From: Caballeronia fortuita | Lineage (GTDB): Bacteria > Pseudomonadota > Gammaproteobacteria > Burkholderiales > Burkholderiaceae | Direction: 5' to 3' | NCBI RefSeq assembly: GCF_001544835.2 | Contig: NZ_FCNX02000001.1 | Location: 310,001 to 374,000, forward strand | DNA length: 64,000 nucleotides | Part shown: piece by piece, positions 48,652 through 58,786 of the stretch | Position numbering within the stretch: the first letter of the stretch is position 1 | Layout of the letters: the number at the start of each line of letters is the position of its first letter | Made by a program: the position numbers and the translations under genes | The notes under the pieces: model-generated | Databases searched by the model: none | What the model was told of the DNA's origin: nothing | The model's input: only the letters and a program-made list of their open reading frames with translations

Positions 48652-48674
48652 TTGTTTCGGTGCGTGAAAGACAG

Positions 48675-48713
48675 GGCCGTTGCCGGTTAAGCTAGGCGAC
48701 GGCCTTTCTTTTT
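48675..48713 (+). terminator. Terminator of gatCAB
   Basis: GGCCGTTGCC (48675-48684) pairs with GGCGACGGCC (48695-48704), with one G-T wobble, followed by TTTCTTTTT. Confidence 0.85.
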
Positions 48714-48728
48714 GGTGAAGGGAAAAAT

Positions 48729-49568
48729 ATGGCAAAGAAACCCGAACTCGACGACTATCGCGTCCCTTTCTTCGACGCTGGCAAGAAGCCGAAACCGTTC
48801 GACCTGAGCGCCGTCGATCCTTCCTCGAAGCCGTTTTCGAGCGGCACGAAGGACATCGACCGCGAGCGTCTCGCGGCGATCGGCGCGCAGCTCGACGACC
48901 TTCAGGAGAAGCTGCACGCGCAGCGTCGCCAGCGTGTGCTGCTCGTGCTGCAAGGCATGGACACGAGCGGCAAGGACGGCACCGTGCGCGCGGTGTTTCA
49001 CGATGTCGATCCGCTCGGCCTGCGCATCGTGCCGTTTCGCGCGCCGTCGGAGCGCGAGGCCGCGCACGACTTCCTGTGGCGCGTGCACGCGCAGGCGCCG
49101 ATGGCCGGCGAATTCGCGATCTTCAATCGCAGCCACTACGAAGACGTGCTCGTGCCGCGCGTGCTGAAGTCGATCGATGCCGACGAATGCGCGCGGCGTT
49201 ACCGGCATATCCGCGAGTTCGAGTCGCTGCTCGCGGATAGCGGCACGACCATCGTCAAATGCTTCCTGCACATTTCGAAGGACGAGCAGCGCGAACGCTT
49301 GCAGGCGCGCATCGACGATCCGACGAAGCACTGGAAGTTCGACGTCTCCGATCTCGAAGCGCGCAAGCAGTGGGACGACTATCAGGCGGCGTATGCGGAC
49401 GCGCTCGGCGCGACATCGACGGAATACGCGCCGTGGTACATCATTCCGGGCAATTCGAAGACACATCGCAACGTGATGGTCGCCGAGCTGCTTTTGCGCA
49501 CGATGCAGGACATGAAGCTCGAATTTCCGCCGGCCAAGGAATCGCTCAAGGGCGTGAAGGTCGAATAA
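48729..49568 (+). CDS. Polyphosphate kinase 2 family protein
   Basis: The protein has 279 residues. Walker A is GMDTSGKDG (76-84). The lid and Walker B segments are VPFRAPSEREAAHDFLWRVH and IFNRSHYEDVLVPRV, in the PPK2 order. These cytosolic enzymes use polyphosphate to phosphorylate nucleotides: class I ADP, class II AMP, class III both. It is a single-domain protein; the subclass is not sure. It follows gatB after a terminator. Confidence 0.93.
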   Translation: MAKKPELDDYRVPFFDAGKKPKPFDLSAVDPSSKPFSSGTKDIDRERLAAIGAQLDDLQEKLHAQRRQRVLLVLQGMDTSGKDGTVRAVFHDVDPLGLRIVPFRAPSEREAAHDFLWRVHAQAPMAGEFAIFNRSHYEDVLVPRVLKSIDADECARRYRHIREFESLLADSGTTIVKCFLHISKDEQRERLQARIDDPTKHWKFDVSDLEARKQWDDYQAAYADALGATSTEYAPWYIIPGNSKTHRNVMVAELLLRTMQDMKLEFPPAKESLKGVKVE

Positions 49569-49590
49569 CCCAGATCAAAAAAGGAAGAAC

Positions 49591-50376
49591 ATGTTTCGCG
49601 TGATCACCGCCAATCTGAACGGCATCCGTTCGGCCGCCAAGAAAGGTTTCTTCGACTGGTTCGGCGAGCAGAAATCCGATGTCGTGTGCGTGCAGGAAAT
49701 CAAATGCTCGCAGGACGACCTGACGCCGGAGTTTCTCGCGCCGCACGGTTTCCAAGGCTACTTTCAGCACGCGGTCAAGAAAGGCTATAGCGGCGCGGGG
49801 CTTTATACGCGTCACGAGCCGGATGACGTGATCATCGGCTTCGGCTCGGAAGAGTTCGATCCGGAGGGGCGTTACGTGGAAGCGCGCTTCGGCAAGTTGT
49901 CGGTTGTGTCCGTGTATGTGCCGTCGGGTTCGAGCGGCGATGAGCGTCAGCAGGCGAAGTATCGTTTCATGGACGAGTTCATGCCGCATCTCGACGCGCT
50001 CTCGCAAGAACGCGAAGTCATCCTGTGCGGCGACGTGAACATCGTGCATAAGGAAATCGACATCAAGAACTGGAAAAGCAATCAGAAGAACTCGGGTTGC
50101 CTGCCGGAAGAGCGCGCGTGGCTGACGAAGCTTTTCGACGACATCGGTTATGTCGACGTCTTCCGCACGCTGGATCAGCGGCCCGAGCAATATACGTGGT
50201 GGAGCAATCGCGGCCAGGCGTATGCGAAGAACGTGGGGTGGCGCATCGATTATCAGATCGCGACGAAGGAAGTCGCCGCGACCGCGAAGAAGACCTCGAT
50301 TTTCCGCGACATCAAGTTCAGCGATCACGCGCCGCTGACGATTGATTACGACTGGAAGATCGCGAAGAAGAAGTAA
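49591..50376 (+). CDS. xth: Exodeoxyribonuclease III
   Basis: The protein has 261 residues from ATG 49591, just after ppk2. It belongs to the endonuclease/exonuclease/phosphatase fold: ITANLNGIRSA, QEIKCSQDDL with the metal Glu, CGDVNIVHKEIDI and the final SDHAPLTIDYD. It acts at abasic sites and on 3' ends in base excision repair. It is convergent with the M48 gene, the stops being only one base apart. Confidence 0.93.
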   Translation: MFRVITANLNGIRSAAKKGFFDWFGEQKSDVVCVQEIKCSQDDLTPEFLAPHGFQGYFQHAVKKGYSGAGLYTRHEPDDVIIGFGSEEFDPEGRYVEARFGKLSVVSVYVPSGSSGDERQQAKYRFMDEFMPHLDALSQEREVILCGDVNIVHKEIDIKNWKSNQKNSGCLPEERAWLTKLFDDIGYVDVFRTLDQRPEQYTWWSNRGQAYAKNVGWRIDYQIATKEVAATAKKTSIFRDIKFSDHAPLTIDYDWKIAKKK

Positions 50377-50377
50377 G

Positions 50378-51292
50378 TCACCGCCCGCTCTTCTTGAACC
50401 GCCCCATCCCCGCGTAATTCGGCAACTGGTCGATGGTCTTGCCGACCGCCTTCGCATAGAGCGGCATCATGTCCGGCATGCGTTTGAGCAAGTCCTGCCG
50501 GCGATCCGGCCCGTACGGATGCAGCCAGATGAAGCCATCGTCGGCGCGGCGCGTGCCCGAATCGATCTTGTTCCACAACGTGACCGCCGCGCGCGGATCG
50601 TAGCCCGCGCGCGAGGCGATCTCGCTGCCGATGACATCGGCTTCGGTCTCGTCGGCGGGGGAATAGCGCATCGTCAGCAATTCATCGCCGATATCCGGCT
50701 GCTGCGATGCGTAATTCGAAAAGCCGAAGAGTTGCGGCATGCCGTTCGACGATAGCTGCGCCGCCTGCTGCCGGCCGAGCCGCTCGCGCGCATGTTCGCG
50801 CAACGCGTGCGCGATCTCATGCCCGAGCATCATGCCGATTTCGTTGTCGTTCAGATGCAACTTGTCGACGAGCCCGCTATACACAACGATCTTCCCGCCC
50901 GGCAGACACACCACGCGCTCGTCGTTCGACTTGACGACGTTGATGTCCCACTTCCAGTTCTTCGCGCGATCGTTCCACTTGAGCGCGAACGGAATCTCGT
51001 GATTCGCGATCTCTCGCACGCGCTTGACGAGCGGATTGCTATCGGGAAGCAGCGTCTTGTTGCGCTCGGCATCGTGGATGACCTGCGCGTATTCTTCCGC
51101 CGACTGCGCTTCGAGCGTCGCAGGCGCGATCAGATTGCGAAACAGCGCGGTGTTGCCGAAGCGGATCTGATTGTTCGGCGCGGAGTACGGCGGCGGCGTC
51201 TTCTCTTCGTCCTGGGCATACGCTGACAAAGGCGCGAGCGACGCCCATGTCAACGCGCAAACCAAGGCGCGAAGCCTGAAAGAGACCGTCAT
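50378..51292 (-). CDS. Exported M48 family metalloprotease
   Basis: The protein has 304 residues from ATG 51292, with GGAG upstream. It starts with a signal peptide ending SAYAQ. The catalytic site is HEIAHALREHARER, with the third zinc ligand in the ETEADVIG segment. It is like the periplasmic LoiP/BepA group that works on outer-membrane proteins. The start overlaps the ampG stop by 4 bases (ATGA), so it is cotranscribed with ampG. Confidence 0.9.
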   Translation of the reverse strand: MTVSFRLRALVCALTWASLAPLSAYAQDEEKTPPPYSAPNNQIRFGNTALFRNLIAPATLEAQSAEEYAQVIHDAERNKTLLPDSNPLVKRVREIANHEIPFALKWNDRAKNWKWDINVVKSNDERVVCLPGGKIVVYSGLVDKLHLNDNEIGMMLGHEIAHALREHARERLGRQQAAQLSSNGMPQLFGFSNYASQQPDIGDELLTMRYSPADETEADVIGSEIASRAGYDPRAAVTLWNKIDSGTRRADDGFIWLHPYGPDRRQDLLKRMPDMMPLYAKAVGKTIDQLPNYAGMGRFKKSGR

Positions 51293-52575
51293 CGTTGAGT
51301 TCTCCAGGGAGCGATCTTGGGCAACAGTAACATGCCCGGAATGGACAACGCGACGCAGATCATGAAGTACGGAAACCATCCCGTTTCATTGACGATGTAG
51401 CCGCTGCCCGCCGCCGCGAAGGTCCGTGGCACGGCGGCGAGGCTCGTGAAAAGCGCGAATTGCGTCGCGGTGTAGCGCGGGTCGGTCGTGCTCGCGATGT
51501 AGGCGGTGAAGGTGGCAAGCGTGAGACCGGTCGCGAAGGTTTCGAAGCCGTACAGCACGGCGAGCGCAACCGGCGACGGCCCGATCTTCGCGAGCCACGC
51601 GAAACCCAGGGTTGCGATGATTTGCAGAATGCCGAAGATCCACAGTCCGCGCGCAATGCCGATCTTCACCAGCGCGATGCCGCCGAGCAGGCCGCCCGCG
51701 ATGCTCGCCCAGAACGCGACCGCCTTCGCGATCACGCCGATCTGCGCGAGCGAGAACCCGATGTCGATGAAGAATTTCGTTGCGAGCGCGGTCGCCATCG
51801 TATCGCCGAGCTTGTACAGGAAGATGAAGCCGAGCACGAGCAGCGCCGCGCGCCAGCCGTCGCGCGTGACGAACTCGTGAAACGGCTCGACGATCGCCTC
51901 GCGCAGATTCTTCGGCGGCGCGCCGTGAATGTCCGGTTCCCTGACGACGAGCGTCATGATGAGACCCGGCAGCATGAACGCGGCAGTGATGAGAAACACG
52001 GTCTTCCACGGCAGCACGGTCGCGAGAATCAGCGACAGCGAACCCGGCACGAGTCCAGCGACCTTGTACGCATTGACGTGCACCGCGTTGCCGAGCCCTT
52101 GCTCGGTATCGGCGAGGAGCTCGCGGCGATAGGCATCGATGACGATGTCCTGACTCGCGCTGAAGAACGCGACGAGCGCGGCGATCGCGGCCACGGCCCA
52201 GAGATTCCGTTCCGGCGAGAAGAAGCCGAAGGAACCGATCGCGATCATCACGAGCAATTGCGTGACGAACATCCAGCCGCGCCGCCGGCCGGGACTCCAG
52301 CCGGGAAAGCGCGGAATGAAGCGGTCCATCAGCGGCGACCAGACGAACTTCCACGTGTACGGAAGTCCGATCAGCGCGAAGAGGCCGATCTCCTTCACGT
52401 TGATGTGCGCGGTCGTGAGCCACGCCTGCAAGAGGCTGTAGAGCGTGAAAAGCGGCAATCCGGATGTGAAGCCGAGAAAGACGCAAATGAGGATGCGCGT
52501 GTTGAGAAACGCGCGCCATCCGGGATGATCTTGGTGTGCGGTTAGAGCGGGCGCCTCGTGTGGCTTGTCGGGCAT
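51289..52575 (-). CDS. ampG: AmpG-like muropeptide permease (MFS)
   Basis: The protein has 428 residues with 12 or so hydrophobic helices. It shows AmpG features: GFTSGLPLFTLYSLLQAWL in helix 1, then the WSPLMDRFIP loop, FFSASQDIVIDAYRRELL in mid-protein, and YKLGDTMATALATKFF. AmpG imports anhydro-muropeptides into the cytosol for cell-wall recycling, which also feeds beta-lactamase induction. It follows metW by 45 bp on the same strand. Confidence 0.9.
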   Translation of the reverse strand: MPDKPHEAPALTAHQDHPGWRAFLNTRILICVFLGFTSGLPLFTLYSLLQAWLTTAHINVKEIGLFALIGLPYTWKFVWSPLMDRFIPRFPGWSPGRRRGWMFVTQLLVMIAIGSFGFFSPERNLWAVAAIAALVAFFSASQDIVIDAYRRELLADTEQGLGNAVHVNAYKVAGLVPGSLSLILATVLPWKTVFLITAAFMLPGLIMTLVVREPDIHGAPPKNLREAIVEPFHEFVTRDGWRAALLVLGFIFLYKLGDTMATALATKFFIDIGFSLAQIGVIAKAVAFWASIAGGLLGGIALVKIGIARGLWIFGILQIIATLGFAWLAKIGPSPVALAVLYGFETFATGLTLATFTAYIASTTDPRYTATQFALFTSLAAVPRTFAAAGSGYIVNETGWFPYFMICVALSIPGMLLLPKIAPWRTQR

Positions 52576-52620
52576 GTCGTGTAGCGTGCAGTTGTCGATG
52601 CGTGAGCCCGCCGGTCGATG

Positions 52621-53229
52621 TTACCGGCGCTTCACGCGATAGACCGCAAGACTACCACGCCAGTTCGCGCCCCAACGGACCGACTGCCCGCCGTGCAGCA
52701 CCACGCGATCCAGAATCTCGATGCCCACTTCCGGCGCGAGCGCCTCGAAGTCCTTGATCGTGAGCACGCGCACGTTCGGCGTGTTGTGCCATTGATAAGG
52801 CAGCGATTTCGACACCGGCATGCGCCCCTGAATCACCGAAAGCCGATGCTGCCAGTACCCGAAATTCGGAAACGACACGATGCACTGCCGCCCGACGCGC
52901 ACGGTCTCGCGCAGGATGGCGGCGGTCTGGTGAATCGTCTGCAGCGTCTGCGACAGGACCGCGAAGTCGAAACTGTCGTCTTCGAAGAGGCGCAGGCCGT
53001 CTTCGAGATTCTGCTGGATCACGTTCACGCCCTTTTGCGCGCACGCGAGCACGCCGGCGTCGTTGATTTCGATGCCGTAGCCCTTCACTTCCAGCTCTTC
53101 GCCAAGAAGCGACAAGAGCGAGCCGTCGCCGCAGCCGAGGTCGAGCACCGTCGAGCGCGGTTCGACCCAGCGTGCGATGGCGCGAAAGTCCGAGCGCAGC
53201 GCGAGCGAATCGAGAGTGTGCTGGTTCAT
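52621..53229 (-). CDS. metW: Methionine biosynthesis protein MetW
   Basis: The protein has 202 residues from ATG 53229. It has a class I methyltransferase fold, with [15 protein letters not shown] for S-adenosylmethionine binding and [21 protein letters not shown], a hallmark of MetW. It overlaps metX by 4 bases. MetW is needed along with MetX for homoserine acylation in methionine synthesis; its exact chemistry is unsettled. Confidence 0.95.
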   Translation of the reverse strand: MNQHTLDSLALRSDFRAIARWVEPRSTVLDLGCGDGSLLSLLGEELEVKGYGIEINDAGVLACAQKGVNVIQQNLEDGLRLFEDDSFDFAVLSQTLQTIHQTAAILRETVRVGRQCIVSFPNFGYWQHRLSVIQGRMPVSKSLPYQWHNTPNVRVLTIKDFEALAPEVGIEILDRVVLHGGQSVRWGANWRGSLAVYRVKRR

Positions 53230-54371
53230 GCGCCGATCTCCGTGGCAATGCGTTCGTAGTAGGCGCGCATGAGGTTGTGATAGCGCGCGTCGTCGAGCAG
53301 GAAGGCGTCGTGGCCGTGCGGCGCGTCGATCTCCGCGTAGCTCACCGTGCGCTTGTTGTCGAGCAGCGCCTTCACGATTTCGCGCGAGCGCGCGGGCGCG
53401 AAACGCCAGTCGGTCGTGAAACTGGTGATCAGATATTTCGCCGATGTATTGGCGAGCGCCATCGTGAGATCGCCGTCGAAGGCTTTCGCGGGATCGAAAT
53501 AATCGAGCGCGCGCGTGATGAGCAGATACGTGTTTGCATCGAAGTATTCGGCGAACTTGTCGGCCTGATAGCGCAGATACGACTCCACTTCGAACTCGAC
53601 GTCGAAGTTGAAGTTGTACGCGTCGAGCGCGCCTTCGGCACGGCGCAGCGCGCGGCCGAACTTCACGGCCATGTCGTCGTCGGACAGATACGTGATATGG
53701 CCGATCATGCGCGCCACGCGCAATCCGCGGCGCGGCTTCACGCCGTGCGCGTAGTAATCGCCGCCGTGAAAGTCGGGATCGGAGAGGATGGCCGAGCGCG
53801 CTGTTTCGTTGAACGCGATGTTCTGCGCGGACAGCTTCGGCGTCGATGCCACGACGATGCAGTGCGCGAGCCGCTCCGGATACATCATGCTCCACGCGAG
53901 CGCCTGCATGCCGCCGAGGCTGCCGCCCATCACCGCCGCGAAGCGCTCGATGCCGAAGCGGTCCGCGAGACGCGCCTGCGCGTTGACCCAGTCCTCGACC
54001 GTGACGACGGGGAAGCTCGCGCCATACGGTTTGCCGGTTGCGCCGTCGATGCTCATCGGTCCGGTCGAACCGAAACACGAGCCGAGATTGTTGACGCCGA
54101 TGACGAAGAAGCGGTTCGTGTCGAGCGGCTTGCCGGGCCCGACCATGTTGTCCCACCAGCCGACGTCCTTCGGGTTATCGGCGTGGATGCCCGCGACGTG
54201 ATGCGATGCGTTCAGCGCATGACACACGAGCACGGCGTTCGAGCGCGCGGCATTCAGTTCGCCATAGGTCTCGACGACGAGTTCGTAATCGCCGAGCGAC
54301 GAGCCGTTCTGCATGCGGAGCGGCTCGGTGAAGCGCAGTGTTTGGGGAGTGACGATGCCGATCGATTCCAT
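53226..54371 (-). CDS. metX: Homoserine O-acyltransferase MetX
   Basis: The protein has 381 residues. It belongs to the alpha/beta hydrolase fold with the nucleophile Ser in [12 protein letters not shown], the Asp in FTTDWRFAP and His in [10 protein letters not shown]. The oxyanion segment [11 protein letters not shown] is present. In bacteria with MetX and MetW together the acyl donor is often succinyl-CoA, so the choice between acetyl and succinyl cannot be made here. The leader has a notable fold (54391-54456). Confidence 0.95.
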   Translation of the reverse strand: MESIGIVTPQTLRFTEPLRMQNGSSLGDYELVVETYGELNAARSNAVLVCHALNASHHVAGIHADNPKDVGWWDNMVGPGKPLDTNRFFVIGVNNLGSCFGSTGPMSIDGATGKPYGASFPVVTVEDWVNAQARLADRFGIERFAAVMGGSLGGMQALAWSMMYPERLAHCIVVASTPKLSAQNIAFNETARSAILSDPDFHGGDYYAHGVKPRRGLRVARMIGHITYLSDDDMAVKFGRALRRAEGALDAYNFNFDVEFEVESYLRYQADKFAEYFDANTYLLITRALDYFDPAKAFDGDLTMALANTSAKYLITSFTTDWRFAPARSREIVKALLDNKRTVSYAEIDAPHGHDAFLLDDARYHNLMRAYYERIATEIGA

Positions 54372-54390
54372 TCATTCCGCCTTTGACCAA

Positions 54391-54456
54391 GCGGCTAAAC
54401 GGTGTCGGCGATGCGCTGCCTGAAAGAAGGGCGCGGCTGACGACCTCTTTAGCCGC
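54391..54456 (-). promoter_or_regulatory. metX leader with two mutually exclusive helices
   Basis: On the minus strand GCGGCTAAA (54456-54448) can pair with TTTAGCCGC (54399-54391), a perfect 9-bp helix just before the metX ribosome region. Its first six bases can instead pair with AGCCGC (54438-54433) in a local hairpin. The two folds exclude each other. A TATAAA (54458-54463) just upstream could be the -10 box, in which case the 5' arm would be only partly transcribed. Confidence 0.4.
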
Positions 54457-54612
54457 ATTTATAGTGAACGCCCGTGAATGATCACTGAGGTTCGCGCGCC
54501 CGCAATCGAGTCAGCAAATCGGCGCGCTGTTCATGTTCGAGAAATCTCGTTAGCGGTGAAGTATAGCGGAAAACGTCATAACGCCGCCAATAATGACGCC
54601 ATCTGCACCGCC

Positions 54613-54642
54613 TTGGAAGCGATCCGCGTTTGCGTCTATAGT
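54613..54642 (+). promoter_or_regulatory. Promoter of the toxin-antitoxin operon
   Basis: TTGGAA (54613-54618) and TATAGT (54637-54642) are 18 bp apart and 33 bp before the antitoxin ATG, which has AGGAAG upstream. Confidence 0.5.
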
Positions 54643-54674
54643 GACTAATCGTTTCGTTACGCCAGGAAGCGGAC

Positions 54675-54956
54675 ATGAAACCGAGCCGGGTCAGACCGCT
54701 GAGCCATTTGAAGAGCCGCGCCGCCGAGATGATCCGCAATGTCGTCGAGAGCCGCGAGCCGATGCTCATCACGCAGAACGGCGAAGGCAAAGTGGTCGTG
54801 CAGGACGTGCAGTCGTACGAAGACCTGCATCAGACGCTCGCGCTGCTGAAGATTCTCGCGATGGGGCAGAAGACCATCGAAGCCGGTCACTGCGTGAGCG
54901 CGAGCGATGTCTTTGCCGAGATCGAGCGCATGGATCGCGAGGAAGGCGTCAAGTGA
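54675..54956 (+). CDS. Phd/YefM-like antitoxin
   Basis: The protein has 93 residues. The N-terminal part RVRPLSHLKSRAAEMIRNVVESREPMLITQNGEG and VVVQDVQSYE is the DNA-binding fold of Phd/YefM antitoxins. The C-terminal helix neutralises the toxin. It overlaps the toxin gene by 4 bases (GTGA), the classical type II arrangement. The pair is likely autoregulated from the promoter at 54613-54642. Confidence 0.9.
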   Translation: MKPSRVRPLSHLKSRAAEMIRNVVESREPMLITQNGEGKVVVQDVQSYEDLHQTLALLKILAMGQKTIEAGHCVSASDVFAEIERMDREEGVK

Positions 54957-55273
54957 AGACCGTCTTTCTCGATCCGGTGTGCCAGGATTTGCGCGATTTC
55001 CGCCGCTACGTCATCAACAAGTTCGGCGGCACCGCGTGGGCCGCGACGCGCAGCAAGATCGCCGACACCATCGCCGAGATCGAAGCCGCGCCGCGCAACG
55101 GCGCGACGCCGCCGGAACTCGTCGACTTTCGCATGTCGGGCTATTACGAAGTGGCGAGCGGCACGAACCGCATCATCTACAAGGTCGATGAAGATACGAT
55201 CTACGTGCATCTCGTCGTCGATGCGCGCTCGGACCTCGAAGACATTCTCGCGCGCCGTTTATTTCGGATGTAG
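54953..55273 (+). CDS. RelE/ParE-superfamily toxin
   Basis: The protein has 106 residues from GTG 54953. It has the ParE/RelE fold pattern, with LRDFRRYVINKFG in the first helix and MSGYYEVASGTNRIIYKVD and RSDLEDIL towards the end. Whether it targets mRNA on the ribosome or gyrase is not clear. Its 3' end overlaps the convergent HAD gene by 15 bp. Confidence 0.85.
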   Translation: MKTVFLDPVCQDLRDFRRYVINKFGGTAWAATRSKIADTIAEIEAAPRNGATPPELVDFRMSGYYEVASGTNRIIYKVDEDTIYVHLVVDARSDLEDILARRLFRM

Positions 55274-56011
55274 CGGCAACCGGCGCGACTGCGTCAGCGC
55301 GCGCAGCGAGCGCACCGTGCGATCCACGTAGTGCGGCCGGCCCGAGCCCGGCTTGCGGATCGAGATGCCGCCGCTCGACGTTTTCGTCATCGGCAGATGT
55401 CCGACGATCCACACCGTGCGAATCCCCAGCCGCCGATACGACTTCAGATGCCCGTGCGTATCCTCGACGAGAATCGCGTCCTCCATCCGCACGTGCGCGC
55501 GGCGCATCGCGTGGCGCAGCATCGGCGCGTCGGGCTTGGCGCGCCAGTGATTGCCGCGGCGCATGTCCTCGATCGCGATCACGCGCTCGAACAGCCTGGC
55601 GATGCCCAGCTCCGCGAGCACCGTCTTCGCGTATAGCGTCGGCGCATTGGTGAGCACGATCTTGCGCCCCGGCAGCGCGCGCAACATGCGCGTGAGGCCG
55701 CGTTCGGCGCGCAGCATCGACGGCAGATCGGGAAACGTGTGCACTTCGCGCAGGAAGTCGGCGGGATCGATGCCGTGATGCCGCACGAGCCCGAGCAGCG
55801 TCGCGCCGTAACGCACCGTGTAGCCGACGCGCAGCCGGTTCGCCTCGTCGATGTCCACCTTCAGGCGATCCATGATGTATTGCGTCATCCCGCGATTGAT
55901 GGCTGGAAACACGGCGTGCGACGCGTGATGCAACGTGTTGTCGAGATCGAAGAGCCAGACGGGGCCGCGCGTCTTGACGCGGCGTCGGCGAGGCATGCGT
56001 TGCGCTGTCAT
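55259..56011 (-). CDS. HAD-family pyrimidine 5'-nucleotidase-like phosphatase
   Basis: The protein has 250 residues. HAD motif I is WLFDLDNTLHHAS with the nucleophile Asp, motif II ends IVLTNAP, and motif IV is DAILVEDTHGHL. These match the SDT1/pyrimidine 5'-nucleotidase type of HAD enzyme, which hydrolyses nucleotide monophosphates. The N-terminus is basic (RRRRVKTR). It follows argB after a terminator and overlaps the toxin gene tail to tail. Confidence 0.85.
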   Translation of the reverse strand: MTAQRMPRRRRVKTRGPVWLFDLDNTLHHASHAVFPAINRGMTQYIMDRLKVDIDEANRLRVGYTVRYGATLLGLVRHHGIDPADFLREVHTFPDLPSMLRAERGLTRMLRALPGRKIVLTNAPTLYAKTVLAELGIARLFERVIAIEDMRRGNHWRAKPDAPMLRHAMRRAHVRMEDAILVEDTHGHLKSYRRLGIRTVWIVGHLPMTKTSSGGISIRKPGSGRPHYVDRTVRSLRALTQSRRLPLHPK

Positions 56012-56027
56012 CGTGCGCTCTAGTCGT

Positions 56028-56053
56028 GAAAACGCCCGCGCGGAGGCGGGCGT
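56028..56053 (-). terminator. Terminator of argB
   Basis: On the minus strand ACGCCCGC and GCGGGCGT (56046-56053 and 56032-56039) form an 8-bp stem, followed by TTTTC. The HAD gene start lies 17 bp beyond, so read-through is needed for its transcription from argB. Confidence 0.75.
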
Positions 56054-56072
56054 CTTTAGCAGGGAAAGAAGC

Positions 56073-56996
<924 letters not shown>

Positions 56997-57083
56997 TTAA
57001 ACACGCCGAATTGTACAGGACTGACGCATCGCAGCAGGACGAATCGCCGAGGCGGCGCCACGTTTTCCGGCGCGCCGGCCGGC

Positions 57084-57338
57084 ATGAGATCATCGTTCGT
57101 GACGCTTGATGACAAGATGATGAACCCATCTTCCGAAATGGACGAGCGGCGCGCGTCCGATGCGCAGGTGTGTGCCCGATGCGGCGCGGCGTTTCGCTGC
57201 GGCGCGCTGGCCGGCGATCCTTCGTGCTGGTGCGCGACATTGCCCGCGCTGCCGGCCGATCGTCTGCGCGCCGGGATGCGCTGTCTCTGCCCCGCGTGTC
57301 TCGCCGCGCGAATCGCGAACGCCGCTTCCGCCGACTAG
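57084..57338 (+). CDS. Small Cys-rich CWC-type protein
   Basis: The protein has up to 84 residues; ATG 57084, 57117 and 57120 are in frame, and the conserved part begins after them. CARCGAAFRCGALAGDPSCWCATLPAL and MRCLCPACLAARI give the four pairs of Cys typical of CWC (cysteine-rich) proteins, probably a zinc-binding fold. The function is unknown. It lies upstream of regB on the same strand. Confidence 0.7.
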   Translation: MRSSFVTLDDKMMNPSSEMDERRASDAQVCARCGAAFRCGALAGDPSCWCATLPALPADRLRAGMRCLCPACLAARIANAASAD

Positions 57339-57444
57339 CAGCGTGCGCGGAGGTGCGACAAATCGCGCCAGATGCCGCTGCAAGGACGATGCAAGCGGGA
57401 TAATGCCGCATGAGGCGTATCAACGCCGCCGGACACTCAACCAG

Positions 57445-58743
57445 ATGCATCGCATAACCAACACCGGACGGGTCAATCTCGGTCATCTCTTCTGGCTTCG
57501 CTCGCTCGCGATCATCGGCCAGTTGACGACCATCGCCGTCGTGCAGATCTTCTTCGGCGCGAAGCTTCCGCTGCCCGCGATGCTGCTCGTCATCGCGCTC
57601 GAAATGCTCTTCAACGGCCTCACGTGGCTGCGCGTCGCGCGGGCGCGGCCGGAGACCAATCTCGAACTGTTCGGTCAGATGCTCGTCGATCTGGGCGCGC
57701 TCTCCGCGCTGCTCTTTCTTTCCGGCGGCGCGACCAATCCGTTCGTCACGCTGTATCTGCCGTCGCTCGCGATCGCCGCCGCCGTCCTGCCGTGGACGAT
57801 GATGACCTGCCTCGCGCTTTTCGCCGTCACCTGTTACGCGCTGCTCAGCTACAACTACGTGCCGCTCAATATCGAGAATCCGGCGAATCTGTTCGATTAT
57901 TTTCGCACCGGCCTGTGGGTCAACTTCATGGTGAGCGTGGGCCTGATCGGCTGGTTCGTCGCGCGCATGTCGCGGGCGCTGCGCGTGCGCGACGCCGCGC
58001 TTGCCGACGCCCAGCAGCGTCATTTGCGCGACGAACGCGCGGTCGCGCTCGGCGTCCAGGCCGCGACCGTCGCGCACGAGATGGGCACGCCGCTTTCGAC
58101 CATCGCGATGCTGTCGGAGGAATTGCGCGATTCCGCCGCGCACGACAAGAACCTCGCGCCCTACGCGGCCGACTTCGAACTGCTCGAACAACAGATGGCG
58201 CTTTGCACGTCCGCGCTCGCGCGCCTGCGCAGCCGCGCGACGGGGCCGTCGAGCCGGCAGCCGCTCGACGAATGGCTGTCGAGCTTCATCGAGCAATGGC
58301 GTCTGCGGCATCCGCAGGTGAAATTCGCGCAGATCGACCGGACGCCCGCGAATGCGTCGATCGACGATGCGGTCGCCGTCGGCCAGATCCTCACGATTCT
58401 GCTCGACAACGCCGCGCGCGCGAGCAGCGAATCGGTGACGCTGCGGGCGTCGGCGGAGAGCATCGACGAAATGGATTACGTGCGATTCGATGTGTGCGAC
58501 CGCGGCCCGGGCATTCCGCACGCGCTGCGCGCCACGCTCGGCGCGGGCCCGGTCGACAGCACGCAAGGCGGGCACGGCGTCGGGCTGTATCTGGCGTTCG
58601 CGGCGGCGGCGCGGCTTTCCGGCTCGATCGAGCTGATCGACGGCCAGCCGCGCGGCACGTGCGCGGTGTTGCGCCTGCCGAATCGCGGCGCGGTCGCGGC
58701 GCCGGCGCACGCGGCGAGAACTGAACGAAGCGGCGCGGCCTGA
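57445..58743 (+). CDS. regB: RegB/PrrB-type redox-sensing histidine kinase
   Basis: The protein has 432 residues from ATG 57445. About six membrane helices fill residues 15-175. The quinone-binding motif GGATNPF is at 94-100. The H-box is TVAHEMGTPLST with His211, and Cys254 in QMALCTSAL stands where RegB has its redox-active Cys. The ATP site has DRGPGIP and GGHGVGLYLA. It pairs with the regulator 43 bp downstream. RegB-type kinases sense the quinone pool and set respiration and energy genes. Confidence 0.92.
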   Translation: MHRITNTGRVNLGHLFWLRSLAIIGQLTTIAVVQIFFGAKLPLPAMLLVIALEMLFNGLTWLRVARARPETNLELFGQMLVDLGALSALLFLSGGATNPFVTLYLPSLAIAAAVLPWTMMTCLALFAVTCYALLSYNYVPLNIENPANLFDYFRTGLWVNFMVSVGLIGWFVARMSRALRVRDAALADAQQRHLRDERAVALGVQAATVAHEMGTPLSTIAMLSEELRDSAAHDKNLAPYAADFELLEQQMALCTSALARLRSRATGPSSRQPLDEWLSSFIEQWRLRHPQVKFAQIDRTPANASIDDAVAVGQILTILLDNAARASSESVTLRASAESIDEMDYVRFDVCDRGPGIPHALRATLGAGPVDSTQGGHGVGLYLAFAAAARLSGSIELIDGQPRGTCAVLRLPNRGAVAAPAHAARTERSGAA

Positions 58744-58786
58744 ACTCGAACGCAGGCGCACCGTGCGGCATTACGGAGAAAAAAGT

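Noticed and set aside
54440..54560. SAM-II riboswitch before metX
   Set aside because: GATTTG, TTGC and GCTAAAG occur in the right order on the minus strand, but the spacing after the first stem is about twice too long and the pseudoknot strand (CAAGTC) is missing.
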